Source of the DNA: Ruminococcus sp.
GTDB taxonomy: Bacteria; Bacillota_A; Clostridia; Oscillospirales; Ruminococcaceae
Reading direction: 5' to 3'
Assembly (NCBI RefSeq): GCF_016283395.1
Contig: NZ_JAEEMU010000055.1
Span: 1-50,424, forward strand
Length of the DNA: 50,424 bases
Positions 25,402-33,733 of this stretch are shown here, one piece after another. Positions within the stretch are counted from its first letter, which is position 1; each line of letters starts with the position of its first letter. The position numbers were made by a program, and so were the translations under genes. The notes below the pieces were generated by a model, which searched no databases, was not told the DNA's origin, and saw only the letters and a list, made by a program, of their open reading frames with translations.

Positions 25402-25427
25402 AAAGAGCGCACTTCTGTGCGCCCTTT
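25402..25427 (-). terminator. Terminator of the ABC-2 exporter operon
   Basis: GCGCAC-TTCT-GTGCGC with flanking AAAG(A)/CTTT pairs. On the minus strand it is followed by TTTTAAT. It lies 20 bases after the last permease gene. Confidence 0.75.
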
Positions 25428-25449
25428 ATGCTCAATATTCATTTATATC

Positions 25450-26640
25450 TTAGTGCTCAGCAGCTGCTGCCTTTTTTACGGCAGTACCGATAGCTGCACC
25501 ACTGTACTTTACCTTGCGGACGAGCAGAGTGATAATGACCATAGCTGCTGCAAATCCTAATTGTATCAGATAGCACTGCATTACCTCATTTAAACTGAAC
25601 TGAGTGATATCAGCTATCATGTTATTAGCTCTTACGTACCAATAAGCAGGCAAAAATCTTGCAACAGAAAGCACCTTGTCGCTGAGTACCTCCACAGGGA
25701 TAAATATACCGCAGAAGAAGCTCATACCAAGTCCAAGAACCTGAGTTATAAGGTTGAGTACATTGTCCTTTGGCTCAAAGCTTGCTACAAGCACAGCCAT
25801 AGTGCCGACAACCACAGCGAATATGAAGCTGTTAAGAACTGCATACCACGCTCTTCCTGTGTAAACCTCCTTGTTGAGTATCATACCGCCTATCATAAAC
25901 ATCAGCCATATTACAAACACAAACAGGAAGCTTCCGAGGAAAAGCTGGAACGTATATGAAGATTCCTTCATACATGAGCAGTTGGTACGGTAACGTATAT
26001 CCTTCTTGTTCATAGTAACAAGTACAAGGCTTACCACACTGATAATGATAGATACGAGTATATATGGCATATACTGGAAATAGCCTGCAAAATCAACGCT
26101 GAAGTGTGAGTTGCCCGCATTGTCTGCCCTGAACATATTTACCTCTGCGTTCTGAGACAGTGCAACTTCTGCACTTGCAACAGCCTCATCAAAGGTCTTG
26201 CCCATACTGAGATAAGCCTTTACTGAGTTGACATACTCGTCAAGCACCTGTCCCATATATACTACAGAAAAGCTGTCACTCAAATGGTAGCTGCCGAAAA
26301 GGTCTGCTGTGTCCCCTGCTTTGATCTTTTCAGCGTATCCCTTGTTGATTATGAGTGCATAATCGATTCTTTTGTAGTAAATTGAATCTATGATAATATC
26401 CCTGTCATTCTCTATTTCAACTATATCATTGCTTTTCTTTATAAAGTCTGCCAGCGCATGACTTTCGGCAGTATCGTCCTCATCGAATATACATACATTC
26501 AGTCTGCTTGCTTCAAACTTGTTTTCCTTGGTGGAAGCATTTGCAATTATTGCCGATATGGCAAAAAAGCAGACGATACCTATTAATGCTGAGGGAAGCC
26601 TGCTCCTCATTACCTTGAACATAGCCTTAAATACTTGCAT
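25450..26640 (-). CDS. ABC-2 type transporter permease B
   Basis: A 396-residue ABC-2 permease. One membrane helix near the N terminus (about 16-35) is followed by a large extracytoplasmic domain (about 36-180) and five C-terminal helices (about 185-385), the layout of the YhgE/ABC2_membrane_3 group. The motif FFCGIFIPVEVLSDKV is typical of the family. Its start overlaps the end of permease A by 14 bases, and it is the last gene of the ATPase-permease-permease operon. Such heterodimeric exporters move lipids, peptides or drugs out of the cell; the substrate is unknown. Confidence 0.85.
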   Translation of the reverse strand: MQVFKAMFKVMRSRLPSALIGIVCFFAISAIIANASTKENKFEASRLNVCIFDEDDTAESHALADFIKKSNDIVEIENDRDIIIDSIYYKRIDYALIINKGYAEKIKAGDTADLFGSYHLSDSFSVVYMGQVLDEYVNSVKAYLSMGKTFDEAVASAEVALSQNAEVNMFRADNAGNSHFSVDFAGYFQYMPYILVSIIISVVSLVLVTMNKKDIRYRTNCSCMKESSYTFQLFLGSFLFVFVIWLMFMIGGMILNKEVYTGRAWYAVLNSFIFAVVVGTMAVLVASFEPKDNVLNLITQVLGLGMSFFCGIFIPVEVLSDKVLSVARFLPAYWYVRANNMIADITQFSLNEVMQCYLIQLGFAAAMVIITLLVRKVKYSGAAIGTAVKKAAAAEH

Positions 26641-27766
26641 ATTTCTTCCTCCTTGAAGTCACAAAGCCAAGAACTATAAACATAACGGATATTGCTGCCA
26701 TAGTTATGAGCTTTGATATGAAACGGTCATAGTCCTCATAGATATTGAGGCAGTAGAAGCAGTCGGAAATCACTGCTGCGGGGTTGATGTTATTGAACCA
26801 CGGTATCGTTGCTGCAATAATAGCCTTCATATTGCCCATCATAAGACCGCTGCAAAAACACAGCAGCATTGATATAGAAATAAGTATCGCACTCTTTGCC
26901 TTTTCGCTTACACGAGCCAGTGAACCTACGAAGAAACCGAATGAAACGCCTGTGATACCGCCAAGTATAGCCGAAGGATAAACCAGCCACAGTCTGTCGC
27001 CGAAATCTATTTTAAGAATGAATGCAAGATAAGTAACGCAAATCAGCATACATACTGTCTGCATTATAAAGCTGCCTGTAAGACAAGCGATTATATTTAT
27101 TGATTTCGGTACAGGTGAGCAGTTGTTCCTTGCACCAAGAGGTGAAAGATTTGCCTGATTTTGCATAGTGATATGCATACCTGTTATACAGCCGAACATT
27201 GCCACCATAGCGATAAGATTATAGAAATACTGTATATACATATCGGGGTTGCCCTGTGTAAGGGGTATATCCCTGCACGTAGAAGCTGTCTCAGATGTGA
27301 GTGAAGCGATGACCTCCTGTGCCTTTTCGGGAGCAGTATTTATAGCGTCCATAGCTATTTTTTCACGAACTTTATACTGCTCGATAAAGGATTTCAGCAT
27401 TGTCTCGCGTATGCCCTTTTCCTTTACTGTAAGGCTGATATTGTCGGAAGTAAAGATTATTCCCTCTACCTTGCCGTCGTCAAGCATCTTTTCAGCCTTT
27501 TCCTTATCCACAAAGCTGGCTTTGAGGAAGGGTTCATCAGATTTTTCAATGCCCTCGATGACCTGTTTGAAAGCAGCATTTTCGCTTTCTTCAACTATGG
27601 CAACGGGGATTGAGCTGAATTTCTCGGTCTTTTCGTAAATGCTTCCGAAAGCTATTTTAAAACAAGTGCCGAGGATTATAGGAAAGAGTATGAGCCATAT
27701 GATAAGGTCTTTTGTACGCAGACCGTTTTTCAGCTCATATTTAAGGATATGCATGAACATGGTCAT
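26627..27766 (-). CDS. ABC-2 type transporter permease A
   Basis: A 379-residue ABC-2 permease with the same layout as permease B: a first helix (about 20-42), an extracytoplasmic domain to about 175, then helices to the C terminus. It contains NLSPLGARNNCSPVPKSI, the cytoplasmic loop segment common to such permeases. The start overlaps the ATPase stop by four bases (ATGA-type coupling). It pairs with permease B to form the membrane channel. Confidence 0.85.
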   Translation of the reverse strand: MTMFMHILKYELKNGLRTKDLIIWLILFPIILGTCFKIAFGSIYEKTEKFSSIPVAIVEESENAAFKQVIEGIEKSDEPFLKASFVDKEKAEKMLDDGKVEGIIFTSDNISLTVKEKGIRETMLKSFIEQYKVREKIAMDAINTAPEKAQEVIASLTSETASTCRDIPLTQGNPDMYIQYFYNLIAMVAMFGCITGMHITMQNQANLSPLGARNNCSPVPKSINIIACLTGSFIMQTVCMLICVTYLAFILKIDFGDRLWLVYPSAILGGITGVSFGFFVGSLARVSEKAKSAILISISMLLCFCSGLMMGNMKAIIAATIPWFNNINPAAVISDCFYCLNIYEDYDRFISKLITMAAISVMFIVLGFVTSRRKKYASI

Positions 27767-28713
27767 TCCTCCTTGTCTCTGAGAGCTTTTCCTGTTATTT
27801 CAAGGAATACGTCGTTGAGTGTCGGAAGCTCTGTATATACTCTGCCGAAGCTGAGCTCATTCTTCTGAAGCACTTCAAGTACTCTTGTAAGATTATGCTT
27901 GCCGCCCGAGCAGTAAACTGTAAGCTTGCCGTTGCCAAGCTCTGTATCGTATACGTGAGGCAGTGAAGCTATCTCTTTTACGATATTATCAGGTACATCA
28001 AGTATCTCGATAGTGATAGTCTCTGTATTCTTTATCATTCGTTTCAGCTCGTCCTTAGTACCCTCAGCTACCTTTCTGCCCTTGTCCATGATAGCTATGC
28101 GGGTACATATCTGCTCTACCTCTTCCATATAGTGCGAGGTATAGATGACTGTAGCACCGTTTCTGTTGAGCTCCTGTATTCCCTCAAGGATACGGTTTCT
28201 GCTCTGAGGATCAACTGCAACTGTGGGCTCGTCAAGGATTATGAGCTTTGGCTTGTGAGCGATACCGCAGGCGATATTGAGTCTGCGGAGAAGTCCGCCC
28301 GAAAGCTTTTTCGGATAGAACTTTCTGAAATCCCCCAGTTCTACGAACTTTATTGCTTCCTCAACATATTCCTTGCGCTTTGCCTTGTCCTTGATATAGA
28401 GTCCGCAGAAGTAGTCGATATTCTCGTAAACTGTAAGCTCATCAAAAACAGTGACATTCTGCATGATAACGCCTATTTCCTTTTTGATATCGTAGCTTAC
28501 GGGAGTCATCTTCTTACCGAATATCTCGATGTCGCCCTTGTCAAAGGCAAGAAGTGACAGAAGGCAGTTTATGGTAGTGGTCTTGCCCGAGCCGTTCGGT
28601 CCGAGAAGTCCGAATACCTCCCCCTGCTTTATTTCAAGATCAAGGTGATCCAGTGCGATAAGATCGCCGTAGCGTTTTACAAGATTATTTATTTTGATAA
28701 CTGTGTTTTCCAT
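27763..28713 (-). CDS. ABC-2 type transporter ATP-binding protein
   Basis: A 316-residue ATPase. Walker A is GPNGSGKTTTI (about 38-48), the Q-loop VIMQNVTVFDEL, the signature LSGGLLRRLNIACG (about 142-155), Walker B KLIILDEPTVAVD (about 161-173), and the switch His is in YTSHYMEEVEQ. Residues 220-316 form the C-terminal extension typical of drug and lantibiotic exporters. GGAGG precedes the ATG at 28711-28713. First gene of the exporter operon and divergent from the response regulator gene. Confidence 0.9.
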   Translation of the reverse strand: MENTVIKINNLVKRYGDLIALDHLDLEIKQGEVFGLLGPNGSGKTTTINCLLSLLAFDKGDIEIFGKKMTPVSYDIKKEIGVIMQNVTVFDELTVYENIDYFCGLYIKDKAKRKEYVEEAIKFVELGDFRKFYPKKLSGGLLRRLNIACGIAHKPKLIILDEPTVAVDPQSRNRILEGIQELNRNGATVIYTSHYMEEVEQICTRIAIMDKGRKVAEGTKDELKRMIKNTETITIEILDVPDNIVKEIASLPHVYDTELGNGKLTVYCSGGKHNLTRVLEVLQKNELSFGRVYTELPTLNDVFLEITGKALRDKEE

Positions 28714-28746
28714 GGTAAATCCTCCCTGTTGTGTTTTACTGTAATC

Positions 28747-28752
28747 ATTATA
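28747..28752 (-). promoter_or_regulatory. -10 element of the ABC-2 exporter operon
   Basis: TATAAT on the minus strand about 35 bases before the ATPase start. No consensus -35 is found 17 bases upstream. The shared 13-mer lies about 60-70 bases upstream of the inferred start site, consistent with activation. Confidence 0.5.
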
Positions 28753-28799
28753 CCTCAGCTGAAAAGCTTTTTGTAGTGTCTGGAGTCAGTTTTTGCATA

Positions 28800-28812
28800 T
28801 GACATTTGTCAC
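28800..28812. promoter_or_regulatory. Operator 13-mer shared with the Ig-like gene
   Basis: TGACATTTGTCAC, identical to 25358-25370 and containing the palindrome TGACA-NN-TGTCA. It sits between the divergent exporter and regulator promoters, ten bases before the regulator -35. Probably bound by the response regulator encoded next to it. Confidence 0.55.
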
Positions 28813-28821
28813 ATTGTGTAC

Positions 28822-28850
28822 TTGAAAAAAATGTACCGCTATGATATAAT
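28822..28850 (+). promoter_or_regulatory. Promoter of the response regulator gene
   Basis: TTGAAA (28822-28827), 17-base spacer, TATAAT (28845-28850), 31 bases before the chosen start codon. Confidence 0.7.
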
Positions 28851-28881
28851 AATGAAAAGATCACGGCATAAAGGAGCAATT

Positions 28882-29511
28882 ATGGACATTATCGTAATAG
28901 ATGACGACAAGCTCGTAGCTCTGTCGTTAAAGACTATACTTGAAAATTCGGGCAAGGTAACTGTTACCGCTATGGGTTCAAGCGGAAATGAAGCAATAGA
29001 GCTATACAGGAACGTCAGACCTGATGTTATACTTATGGATATACGCATGGAGGGCATGACAGGTATAGAGGCAGGCGAGGTCATACTGAAAGAGTTCCCC
29101 GACGCTAAGATACTCTACCTCACCACATTCTCAGATGATGAGTACATCATCAAGGCACTGAACATGGGCGCAAAGGGATACATACTCAAGCAGGACTTTG
29201 ACGGCATAGTACCTGCACTTGAAACTGTCATGGGCGGACAGAGCGTTTACGGCAACACCATAATGAACAAGCTCCCAGAGCTTATGAAGCCCAAGGAGCG
29301 TTATGACTTTGCTGCACACGGTATCAGCGACAAGGAACGCGAGATAATGGAGCTTGTTGCAGAGGGACTGAGCAATAAAGAGATATCGGGGAAGCTTTTC
29401 CTCGGCGAAGGCACAATACGCAATTACATAAGCAATCTCCTTGACAAGCTGGAGCTCCGCGACAGAACTCAGCTTGCAGTATACTATTATACAGAAGTAA
29501 AAGGCATATGA
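28882..29511 (+). CDS. NarL/FixJ-family response regulator (no kinase nearby)
   Basis: A 209-residue regulator. Receiver domain about 1-118: acidic pocket IDDDK (7-9), phospho-acceptor Asp in VILMDIRMEGMTG (about 54), Thr in LTTFSDD and Lys in YILKQDF. LuxR-type helix-turn-helix about 145-205: ISDKEREIMELVAEGLSNKEISGKLFLGEGTIRNYISNLLDKL. The ATG at 28882 follows AAAGGAG; an in-frame ATG 66 bases earlier overlaps the promoter and lacks a site. No histidine kinase is encoded in the window, so its partner is elsewhere. It likely controls the divergent exporter operon, itself and the Ig-like protein through the shared operator. Confidence 0.88.
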   Translation: MDIIVIDDDKLVALSLKTILENSGKVTVTAMGSSGNEAIELYRNVRPDVILMDIRMEGMTGIEAGEVILKEFPDAKILYLTTFSDDEYIIKALNMGAKGYILKQDFDGIVPALETVMGGQSVYGNTIMNKLPELMKPKERYDFAAHGISDKEREIMELVAEGLSNKEISGKLFLGEGTIRNYISNLLDKLELRDRTQLAVYYYTEVKGI

Positions 29512-29566
29512 TATAAGTAACGGGCAGATAACCATGTTGCTAATATAGAAGTTTATATTGATTTAT

Positions 29567-29601
29567 CGGGGGAAACCTTTCTGAGGAAAGGTTATCCCCC
29601 G
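29567..29601 (+). terminator. Long hairpin after the response regulator
   Basis: CGGGGGA-A-ACCTTTC pairs with GAAAGGT-TA-TCCCCCG around a 4-base loop. It is followed by ACCCCTTTCC and no T-run, so it may be a dispersed repeat or attenuating hairpin as much as a terminator. Confidence 0.45.
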
Positions 29602-29656
29602 AACCCCTTTCCAAAGACTTTTATCTGCCACTTCTTTTACGTCCATAGCCGCAAAC

Positions 29657-29688
29657 AAAAGGGCTGCACATTATCGTGCAGCCCTTTT
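29657..29688. terminator. Bidirectional terminator between convergent genes
   Basis: AAAAGGGCTGCA and TGCAGCCCTTTT pair perfectly around an 8-base loop, giving a T-run on both strands. It serves the response regulator (plus) and the dockerin protein (minus). Confidence 0.88.
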
Positions 29689-29708
29689 GCTGTATAGTAA
29701 GTAATTAA

Positions 29709-32700
29709 TTAGAGAGAACCTTTTCCAAGGAGATACTCCTGTATTTTCAGAGCATCGTTTGCAGTAATACCTGCGCTTGACTTATCAACGTCTGCATTTG
29801 CAGCACCCTGTTCTGTAATGTGGTTCTTGTCGTTGCCGTTTACACCGTACTTGTTAGGATTTGCAAGAGCCTGCATTACCATAACTGCGTCAGAGAGGTC
29901 TACCTGACCATCGCAGTTTGCATCGCCGCTGAGAGTTACATTTACGAACTGTGTAGGCTGTACAGATGTTGTAGTAGTTGTTGTGATCTTTGTTGTTGTA
30001 GTTGTAGTCCTTGTAGTAGTAGTTGTTGTTGTTGTTACCTTAGGCTCTGAGCTGCCTGTCTTGTATACCGGCTTGATAGTAACGCCTTCGCTTACAGGAA
30101 CTGTAATAGTATCAGAGTATGTATCTGAAACTGTAGCACCTGTTACCTCCCAGTGATCGAAAGCATATCCATCCTTAGGAGATGCCTTTGCTGTTACAGG
30201 GAAGTCTGTGAAGTACTTACCGCTCCATGTGCTCATAGAGTCGTCAAACTTGATAGTATTGAGCTGTAATGAACCCTTGCTGCTGTCGTTGCTAACATTT
30301 ACTGTAGCAAGGCTGCCTGTGAGGTTCATATAGTTCTTCATCTGGCTTGTAACATTGCCGTATCTTGTGTTATAGAATGTTTCAAGGAGCTGATAATCCT
30401 GCTCGAATGTCTGCTCATTGTGAGTATGCTTTGAAGATGGGAAGCGCTTATATGTATCAAGGATCTGCTGCTTGAAGCCTCTGTAGTAGTTGATGGCAGC
30501 TGTAGTCTTCTTTGTATCGAAGTTATAGTTAGCCATATCCATGAAGCTGAGCTCAAACTGCTGTCTGAATGTCGGATTCTTCATAAGATTTGAGAATGCA
30601 CCGCTGAGAGAACCGCCGCCTCCCATGAAGCCTCCGAAGCCGCCCATGCCGCCGCCTGCAGCCTGATTAAAGCTGTTGAAGGTTGGACCTGTTTCACTTA
30701 CCTTGTCAGCAAGGTTAGAGCTGTACTCTGTATCAAACAGTACCATTCTCCACTTGCCGTCTGCATATGGATTTTCAGGATCTACAGCATTTGAACGCCA
30801 TACACCTGTATTATTATTTGGCCAGTCGTGGTTAGCCCAGTAGATCTGAGCTGCGAAATAGTCGATAAAGCTCTGCATATCAAGCTCTGCACAAGCTCTC
30901 TGATAATTCTCATCAAGTGTCATATCAACTCTTGAGAGGTTTCCGAGAAGGTTGTTCCACTCGTTGAGGTCCTGATCGTTGCCGTCCTCAAGTGAGTTGT
31001 TCTTTATGAAGCATACATCATTCTTCTTTATGCCGTAATGTGACTTGAAGTAATCCGAGTTGTACTTCTCCATGAGCTGATAAATGCCCCAGAACTCGCC
31101 GTCGATAAAGAGTATACACTCGCTTGTAGCCTGTGTAGTCATAGCTCTGTCGGTAACAAGTGACTGTGCAACAGAATCACGGAAGAAGCCTGCCATGTTG
31201 TCGTTACCGCCGTTTCTGATAGTGAAACCGTCAAATGTATCGATTACCTTGTTGTTCTTAGCCTTTGTAGCCTCACCGTCAAAGAGATCGTACTCTACAC
31301 TGCTCTTGCCATAGTCCTGACGAGCAAAGATATTGAAGCTCTTCTGTGCCCATGCACGGGAAGCAGCACCCTTTGTTCTGATGCCTACATCCTGTGAAAC
31401 TACGCTCTTGCCGTTTTCAAATATCTCTATATTAGCCGGACGCTCCCATTCTGGGCCCTTCTGGTTGTAGTTAGCCTGTGACATGAATGCCATGCCGCCC
31501 ATATCAAAGCCGCCAAAGCCGCCCATACCGCCAGCTCCGCCTGCGCCGCCGTCACCGCCGAAGCCTCCGAATCCACCGAAGCCGCCTGCGCCTGCACCTG
31601 CGTCCTGACCGCCAAAGCCGCCCTGCTGTGCATCACCACCCTGACCGCCGAAACCGCCAAAGCCACCCTGCTGTGCATCACCGCCCTGACCGCCGAAGCC
31701 GCCAAAGCCACCAAAGCCACCCTGCTGTGCATCACCGCCCTGACCGCCGAAGCCGCCAAAGCCACCGAAGCCACCCTGCTGAGCACCGCCCTGCTGTGCG
31801 TCATCGCCGTCTGCAAGTATCTCGGGAGCATCTATGCTGTCAAGTGAAATGCTGTCGAATACAGAAGCATCTTCCTCTTCTTCATCTGAATTTACAACAA
31901 GACCGCCTGCGCCGCCGAGCTGCATATTGCCCTGCTGCTGTCCGCCGAAGTTGAAGTTGCCCATATTGAAGCCGCCCTGCTGAGCATCGCCATTCTGGTT
32001 TCCTCCGAAATTGAAGTTGCCCATGTTGAAGCCTGGCTGCTGAGCATTACCGTTATTCTGAGTGTCTCCCATGAAGTCGTTCATGTTGAAAGCACCCTGC
32101 TGACCTGCATTCTGACCGTCGCCGTTCTGACCCTGCTGGTTGCCCCAGTTCATACCCTGCTGACCTGGCATACCCCAGCCCATGCCGTTTCCGCCCTGGT
32201 CGTATACCTTACCAGTTACGTAGATACCTTTTTCGTAATCGAAAAGATTTGAAGGATCTGTAACAAGTGATATTACCTTCATATTTCTGTAGCGTTCAAC
32301 ATTTGCTGAACCTATGAAGTAAGTCTTAGTTATGATGCTGCTTGCTCTGCCCTGTGAGTCTACAGCTATAGCACGAACTACTGCTGCCTTGAGTACGCCC
32401 TCATCAGGAGCAAGGATATCTGTATAAGCTGTAACGTCTGTTCTTGCGCTGTACTTGTTAGGCTCACTTGTCATATCCTTGACAGTGATAGCACCTGTGT
32501 ACTTTTCAGACGAAGTTGTCGGATCGCTGCCGTCTGTTGTATAGTAAACTGTAGTTCCCTGCGGAACGTCGATAGTAAGTGCAAAGCCGTTGTCATAGAA
32601 ACCGCTCTCAGCTGAGAAAGAAGGAGTTCTTACTGCATTTGAGCCCTCAGGAGCAACATTGTTCTTGCCGGGAGTAGCATTCATAACATAATACTCGCCG

Positions 32701-33176
32701 CTGCCGTCGGGATACTGACCGTATGAAGTATCCTTTGCCATATCCTCGAATGTTATCTGTGAAGCGATATTGCCTGAAGCATCTGTAAGTGTGAGAGTCT
32801 CACCGCTTGTTGAAAGTCCGAAAGGAGCAATAGAAGCGTTTGTCTCGCCTGCTGTACCGTCACAGAAGAATACCTTGCCTGTATTTGGCTGGATCACTGT
32901 ACCTGACGGGATAGTAAATCTGTAAGGTGTCTCTGCCTTATCTGTGAGACCCCAGCCGCTGATATCCACAGGGCTGCTTGAATTGTTGTAAAGCTCTACC
33001 CAGTCATACATCTGTCCGTCAGGAGCAGCATATGTAGTATTCTTTGGGCAAACCTCATTGATAGTTACACCTGAAGCTGCTACTGCCTTTGGTGCAGGAA
33101 ACAGACCTGCTGTACCTAGCAGCATTGCAAGACTCATTATTCCTGCACAGGTTCTTTTTGCTGATTTCTTTGACAT
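29709..33176 (-). CDS. Cellulosomal CotH-kinase-like protein with lamin-tail domain and dockerin
   Basis: A secreted 1155-residue multidomain protein. In order: signal peptide (1-34); lamin-tail domain (about 38-150, VTINEVCPKN, WVELYN, DISGWGL); chitobiase-like beta domain (about 185-270, GTTVYYTTDGSDPT); CotH-like kinase fold (about 295-930) with IRNGGNDN, HDWPNNN (near 782) and FDTEYSS (near 815); InlB-type repeat (YAFDHWEVTGA, about 1000-1040); Thr linker; type I dockerin (about 1080-1152) with calcium loops DANCDGQVD and DVDKSSAGI. The dockerin predicts attachment to a cohesin scaffold. The CotH fold is split by about 240 residues (327-567) of repeated GGFGGQGGDAQQ-type sequence rich in Gly, Gln, Asn and Met. 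Spore CotH phosphorylates a coat protein; activity of this extracellular relative is unproven. GGAGG precedes the ATG. A terminator and upstream direct repeats frame it as a single gene. Confidence 0.9.
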   Translation of the reverse strand: MSKKSAKRTCAGIMSLAMLLGTAGLFPAPKAVAASGVTINEVCPKNTTYAAPDGQMYDWVELYNNSSSPVDISGWGLTDKAETPYRFTIPSGTVIQPNTGKVFFCDGTAGETNASIAPFGLSTSGETLTLTDASGNIASQITFEDMAKDTSYGQYPDGSGEYYVMNATPGKNNVAPEGSNAVRTPSFSAESGFYDNGFALTIDVPQGTTVYYTTDGSDPTTSSEKYTGAITVKDMTSEPNKYSARTDVTAYTDILAPDEGVLKAAVVRAIAVDSQGRASSIITKTYFIGSANVERYRNMKVISLVTDPSNLFDYEKGIYVTGKVYDQGGNGMGWGMPGQQGMNWGNQQGQNGDGQNAGQQGAFNMNDFMGDTQNNGNAQQPGFNMGNFNFGGNQNGDAQQGGFNMGNFNFGGQQQGNMQLGGAGGLVVNSDEEEEDASVFDSISLDSIDAPEILADGDDAQQGGAQQGGFGGFGGFGGQGGDAQQGGFGGFGGFGGQGGDAQQGGFGGFGGQGGDAQQGGFGGQDAGAGAGGFGGFGGFGGDGGAGGAGGMGGFGGFDMGGMAFMSQANYNQKGPEWERPANIEIFENGKSVVSQDVGIRTKGAASRAWAQKSFNIFARQDYGKSSVEYDLFDGEATKAKNNKVIDTFDGFTIRNGGNDNMAGFFRDSVAQSLVTDRAMTTQATSECILFIDGEFWGIYQLMEKYNSDYFKSHYGIKKNDVCFIKNNSLEDGNDQDLNEWNNLLGNLSRVDMTLDENYQRACAELDMQSFIDYFAAQIYWANHDWPNNNTGVWRSNAVDPENPYADGKWRMVLFDTEYSSNLADKVSETGPTFNSFNQAAGGGMGGFGGFMGGGGSLSGAFSNLMKNPTFRQQFELSFMDMANYNFDTKKTTAAINYYRGFKQQILDTYKRFPSSKHTHNEQTFEQDYQLLETFYNTRYGNVTSQMKNYMNLTGSLATVNVSNDSSKGSLQLNTIKFDDSMSTWSGKYFTDFPVTAKASPKDGYAFDHWEVTGATVSDTYSDTITVPVSEGVTIKPVYKTGSSEPKVTTTTTTTTRTTTTTTKITTTTTTSVQPTQFVNVTLSGDANCDGQVDLSDAVMVMQALANPNKYGVNGNDKNHITEQGAANADVDKSSAGITANDALKIQEYLLGKGSL
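31485..32200 (-). repeat. Low-complexity G/Q/N-rich insert in the CotH-like domain
   Basis: Short tandem repeats code for GGFGG and GGQGGDAQQ units (31500-31800) and for NFNFGGNQN/MGNFNFGG units (31930-32130). They are separated by an acidic stretch (EEEEDASVFDSISLDS) near 31850. The insert falls between GKVYD and NYNQKGPEWERP, which are adjacent in ordinary CotH domains. Confidence 0.85.
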
Positions 33177-33273
33177 AATATTCCCTCCATTTTGTGATTT
33201 TTCATATTTTCGTAATTACGCGGCTTAACGCCTTTTTCATATTTTCATCATACCTGTATCATATATTTCCATT

Positions 33274-33300
33274 CTTAAAATAATCTTAAAGTAATCTTAA
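33274..33300 (-). promoter_or_regulatory. Three 11-bp-spaced direct repeats upstream of the CotH gene
   Basis: On the minus strand TTAAGATTA, TTAAGATTA and TTAAGAATG begin exactly 11 bases apart (TTAAG cores at 33300, 33289 and 33278, read downwards). This helical-turn spacing is typical of OmpR/PhoP-type regulator boxes. A TATGAT -10-like element follows downstream. The regulator is unknown. Confidence 0.45.
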
Positions 33301-33579
33301 TAAAATGTCGTTTTTATGCTGCCTGATGCACATTCATACTACGCGATATTCCGTCATTTCCTTATATTAATAATACATCATTATGCACAAATCAGGTCAA
33401 CTAAAAGAGCAAAAACTGAACAAAACATAAAAAGTCCGCAAAAAATGAAAAAGCATAAAATGTTATGCGTTTTGTTTTCAAATGTTCTGAATGTATCTTA
33501 ATTATACTAATGCGTTCCAAAATACAGGGGCTGATACATCCGCTGATGCTCACTTTTGACCGCCAATAAGCCCAAAAAC
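33301..33579. other. Intergenic stretch without a gene
   Basis: AT-rich sequence between the divergent dockerin-protein and sigma-factor genes. A 61-codon frame at 33316-33501 has no ribosome binding site and no protein-like composition. Nothing else is seen. Confidence 0.5.
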
Positions 33580-33608
33580 TTGACTATTTCCGCGATATGT
33601 GGTATCAT
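33580..33608 (+). promoter_or_regulatory. Promoter of the sigma/anti-sigma operon
   Basis: TTGACT (33580-33585), 17-base spacer, TATCAT (33603-33608). This is a sigma-A type promoter, leaving a leader of about 120 bases. No second ECF-type promoter is evident. Confidence 0.55.
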
Positions 33609-33733
33609 TAACTATGTTGCTTACAAATGGTATTACCAATGATATATACTGTTAATTGATAATTTATATGAGAGAAATATCCTACTCAAACGTCTAAGTA
33701 GTGAGAGGACATTCCTACAGAAAGGGGGAGCTC

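Noticed and set aside
33316..33501. 61-codon frame upstream of the sigma factor
   Set aside because: No ribosome binding site, biased composition and no similarity that I can recognise.
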